Shown: piece by piece, positions 60,986 through 64,000 of the stretch
Position numbering within the stretch: position 1 is the first letter of the stretch
Layout: each line of letters opens with the position of its first letter
Source of the DNA: Artocarpus heterophyllus
Lineage: Eukaryota; Streptophyta; Magnoliopsida; Rosales; Moraceae
Reading direction: 5' to 3'
NCBI GenBank assembly: GCA_025403435.1
Contig: CM046343.1
Coordinates: forward strand, 32,336,930-32,400,929
DNA length: 64,000 bases
Translations under genes and position numbers: made by a program
The notes under the pieces: model-generated
Told to the model about the DNA's origin: nothing
The model's database searches: none
Seen by the model: only the letters and a program-made list of their open reading frames with translations

Positions 60986-61079
60986 CGTCTATTTTTTTTT
61001 TTTTTCTGGTTTCTAAATCAGAGAAACTTAATGGTTTATTCAAAACCATGAACGGCACGCTGGTTTGGTAAGAGTGAGT

Positions 61080-61520
61080 TTCAATGTCTGGGAACTTTTG
61101 AGGTGTGAACGTTTGAGGCTGCGTCCTATCTTTGAGAAATCCTGCACAAATAATATCATGCGAGTCAGGAAGTTTTCTACTACATTCTTTGGTCATTCTC
61201 ACTGCACCACTGTCTCTATTTTAGAAGGATCCATTGAAATATCTTGATCGGAGACAACATGTCCCAGAAACTCAGCCTGTGTTAACCAAAACTTGCACTT
61301 TTTCTTTATAGCATATAGTTGGTGCTCCTAAAAAGTTTGCAGAACAATTCTCAAATGCTATTCATGATCCTTCCAGGTCTTAAAATAGATCAGTATATCA
61401 TTAATAAACACAATCATAACTAATTTAAGTAAGGTCGGAAAATTCAATTCATTAAGTCCATAAAAGCTGCATGAGCATTTGTCAATCCGACCAAAATTAC
61501 CAAAAATCTTCAAGTACGTC
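61080..61520 (-). pseudogene. Ty3/gypsy reverse-transcriptase fragment
   Basis: On the minus strand, reading from 61520: a GLTNAHAAFMDLMN segment (the family has GLTNAPAAFMDLMN), then the catalytic box region VFINDILIYFKTWKDHE (FIDD expected, so the motif is altered), then CKFWLTQAEFLGHVVSDQ, and weaker homology to the following region. Several stops. It lies between two pieces of a disrupted NLR gene, so it is part of an insertion there. Confidence 0.85.
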
Positions 61521-61739
61521 GATCCAAAACTACTCTTCTCTTCCTTTAATATGAGACTGCTAAATCTATTAATATCTCTCGATCATTTCAACCAATTTTT
61601 TGGGTCACCTATTCACATTTCCCTTTCGTCTATTAGGAAAGAAAATGAAAAAAGTGGCACCTATATAGGGATTTACAAGTCGAACGGTACTTTAAGGGAC
61701 AAGTAGAGTTTTTTCTTTTGTTTTTTTGTTTATATTGTA

Positions 61740-61832
61740 GACTTTGAAGGCAATTAAGAAAGGATGAAAGAACTAGGGCAAGAGATGCTTAGACATTGTG
61801 CTGGTTTGCCCTTAGCTATCATCGTCCTTGTT
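61740..61832 (+). pseudogene. NLR exon 2 start, fragment
   Basis: Matches the beginning of exon 2 of the NLR gene (DFEGN, stop, then MKELGQEMLRHCAGLPL), preceded by the same intron-end sequence TATTGTAG. Breaks off after AIIVL and continues directly into the third copy of the arm repeat. Confidence 0.9.
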
Positions 61833-63510
61833 GATGACAGATTGTAAAGGCCACAATATGGGTTTAATTTTCCCATGCAATTATCCCTAATTCATATTAC
61901 AATATGGATGACAGATTTTAAAGGCCACAATACTAATTTTGATTGGCCCTTTGGACTAAGAAAAAGAGAGAGAGAGAAAAGTCAAAAAACTTCCTTTACA
62001 ATCAGCCGTCATGTTCTTGACCCAAACTATCGTTGATATATCTGCCATTGAATTAATTTCATCCAATCTACCAAGTGGGCACAAAAGTTGTGTCGTTTTG
62101 CATTTAGGAAGGTTCTTTTTAAAAATAATAATAATAATGATAAAAAACTCTAGTCTTACAAGTTGCTAATGTGTCCCATCAAAGAAACTAGAGAAGTAAA
62201 TAAGCTCAACTCATGCACCATTTAAGGACCACCAAGGATGTTGTGAATCCTTCGCTGCTCCATAAATTCCAATAGCATAACTTAGTTTTGTGGAAGGCAC
62301 CGTTTGTCTGCTCTTTTTTGGTGAAAAAAAGCCATTTTACTCAAGCAGGTGAAAATATTATTTATTTTTGAGGGATGTTTTCCTTTCATACCCTCTGTTT
62401 TAAGTTAATTAAAAACCATACGTTTAGTTTTTGATCTCATCAAATATTTACCTTCAAATTAGACCTAATACATAAATCTATACCTTACCTTAGTCAATAG
62501 TTAATTTTGACATCTAAAATGACCAAATTATCTTTAAGTAAAAGAGAAAATTAAAATTTTTAAGAAATAAAAAGAAAACAAAAATAAAAACACACAAAAT
62601 ACTTATTTTTGAAGGTATTTTATACATTTTTGAAGGTAAAAACCTTAATATAAATTTTTTTAAAGATTTTAAAATTATCTTATTTTTTTAATTTGAGGGT
62701 ATTTTAGGCAATTTTTTAGGTCAAAATTAAAGATTAATTAGGAAAAGATATAAATTTTTGTATTATATCTAATCTGAAGGTATAAATTTGTTGAAATCAA
62801 AAACAAAAAATATACTGTTTAAATAAACCTAAAATACATGGTATAAAAAAGTAAATAACCCTATTTTTAATTTAGATGAACACATCAACTCATTTTTAGT
62901 ATTCATGACAAGAAAAAGGGAAGGGAAAAAAAGAGAGAAAGATTTGGGAAGTTTGAAAAAAATTGCTTTTCTATCTTGCAATTAAGTTGTTATTTTTTGC
63001 AATCTGAATTTGTCAATGTTTGGCAATTTGAATGCCAACCTCTAAATTTTGATAAATGAGACCCTAATAGGATTTTTGGGAAGGGTAATTTAAATTAATG
63101 GTTTGAATAACTTTTAGTTAAAAACATTGTAGTATATGAGAGTTTAACATTGTAGCTCATTTTTTTTTGAAACTGTAGTATGTGAAAGTTTTACATTATC
63201 GTAGCTAAAAGTTTTAGTTGAAACTGAAATTGCCAAATACAGTTTTTAATTTTACTCTAATTGTGGTTTCCTAGGTAATAAACATCCATTCCATTAATGA
63301 AATGAATGCAGTATGATTTTTGCACAAATTTCACTGGAAGTTTTTTGTTTGTTGACAAGTTGAACCCTTTAGCTTTTCATTTAAGACTCTTAATTGCTAT
63401 TTATTAATTGACATTAGTTACTGATTGTACTATGTTGTCAAGAAGTGTAAAATCTACTGAAAGTTTGGGGTGCAACTTGAAAAATAACGAAAAGTTTAGA
63501 GTCCATTGGT
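61832..63510. repeat. Third copy of the arm repeat, split by two insertions
   Basis: Same orientation as 59262-60490. It starts within the arm (GATTGTAAAGGCCACA) and proceeds through AAATAAGCTCAACTCATGCA, then is interrupted by MITE family B at 62370-62861, resumes at TTTAATTTAGATGAACACATC, and continues to about 63510 with another MITE-like insertion at about 63076-63237. More diverged than the other two copies. Confidence 0.75.
62370..62861. mobile_element. MITE-like element, family B, with target duplication
   Basis: 492 bp with about 40-bp imperfect inverted ends, flanked by TATTTTT on both sides (62363-62369 and 62862-62868). It interrupts the arm repeat exactly where the other copies are continuous, which confirms it as an insertion. 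Non-coding. Confidence 0.7.
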
Positions 63511-64000
63511 ACAAGTTACTCTTTATTTAACATGAAAGTCCTTGAGTTCAAACTTTCTCCACGATTGCACTATTTAATAAGTGAATAATTTACTCACATT
63601 CAGACGCTTTAACATGTTGATTTGGACTTGAGAAGAATGAATTGGTGTCCTGATTAAGAGGATTACGCCATAGATTTTATATAAAATATATTGTTACTAC
63701 TTGCTTCTCTGCTCTAAATATTTTGTCCTTCTTCATAGTACACATTATTTATGATTCATAGTGAAATTTACTATACTTGCCTCTCGCACAAAAATTCACT
63801 CATTAATGAATTGTTTTTACAACGTCAAGGTGAAGAATTGTCATGCCATAGGCCACGTTATTTGTTAAAGTACGGTGACTTGAATTTTATTTGGTCTAAC
63901 TTGAAAAGTTTGCGGTGCGACTTTATGGTGAAATTATAACTAAGAGAATTTTTTTGGGATCTGTGGTAGCAACAAAAGGATCAGGTCAATGGGATCTATT
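63511..64000. other. Right edge of the window, no gene seen
   Basis: AT-rich. A block at about 63850-63970 (GCGGTGCGACTTTATGG) resembles one near 37320-37430, probably a dispersed repeat. The NLR cluster may continue beyond the window. Confidence 0.4.

Overview
This window is nuclear DNA from a flowering plant, most likely a eudicot. The genes have many introns with GT/AG boundaries, the spacers are very AT-rich, and plant LTR retrotransposons and MITE-like repeats are abundant. The gene families are typical of plants: an HMA5-type copper ATPase, AAE3, NOTCHLESS, a plant-style U2 snRNA gene and a coiled-coil NLR cluster. I cannot name the species. Nothing suggests a bacterium, an organelle or a gene cluster with a shared pathway; the genes are independent transcription units.

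Layout. 0.3-6.0 kb: HMA5-type copper P1B-ATPase on the minus strand, six exons, nearly complete but with three single-base frame breaks and a damaged first metal-binding motif. 6.2-12.8 kb: a decayed Tnt1-like Ty1/copia retrotransposon on the minus strand with only its 3' LTR left. 12.8-24.4 kb: gene-free and AT-rich, with MITE-like copies, a tRNA-like relic, an LTR-like relic and a 142-bp tandem duplication. 24.8-27.1 kb: an intact AAE3-type oxalate-CoA ligase (+), four exons. 28.3-29.9 kb: a 516-bp unit in three tandem copies. 30.4-36.3 kb: an intact NOTCHLESS WD40 ribosome-assembly gene (+), 13 exons, with telo-box and site II promoter motifs. 38.7-42.0 kb: an intact Sel1-like repeat gene (+), eight exons. 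43.0-43.3 kb: a U2 snRNA gene (+) with USE, TATA and 3' box. 44.8-47.1 kb: an intact serine racemase (+).

47.4-64.0 kb is a rearranged NLR (CC-NBS-LRR) cluster. It holds one nearly complete gene (54.3-57.8 kb, one frameshift in the LRR) and at least three relics: a collapsed copy at 47.6-48.1 kb, an inverted 5' fragment split by a 2,136-bp solo LTR at 48.8-51.2 kb, and a chimeric copy at 60.5-61.8 kb interrupted by a Ty3/gypsy reverse-transcriptase fragment. The nearly complete gene lies between two inverted 1.2-1.3 kb repeats, and a third copy of that repeat follows further right.

I did not find a convincing new biological system. The most useful observations are the structure of the NLR cluster, the lesions in HMA5, a cluster of nine W-box cores in the copia leader, and several small repeat families. 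All exon boundaries were placed by eye from splice sites, reading phase and remembered family conservation; no alignment or search was run.
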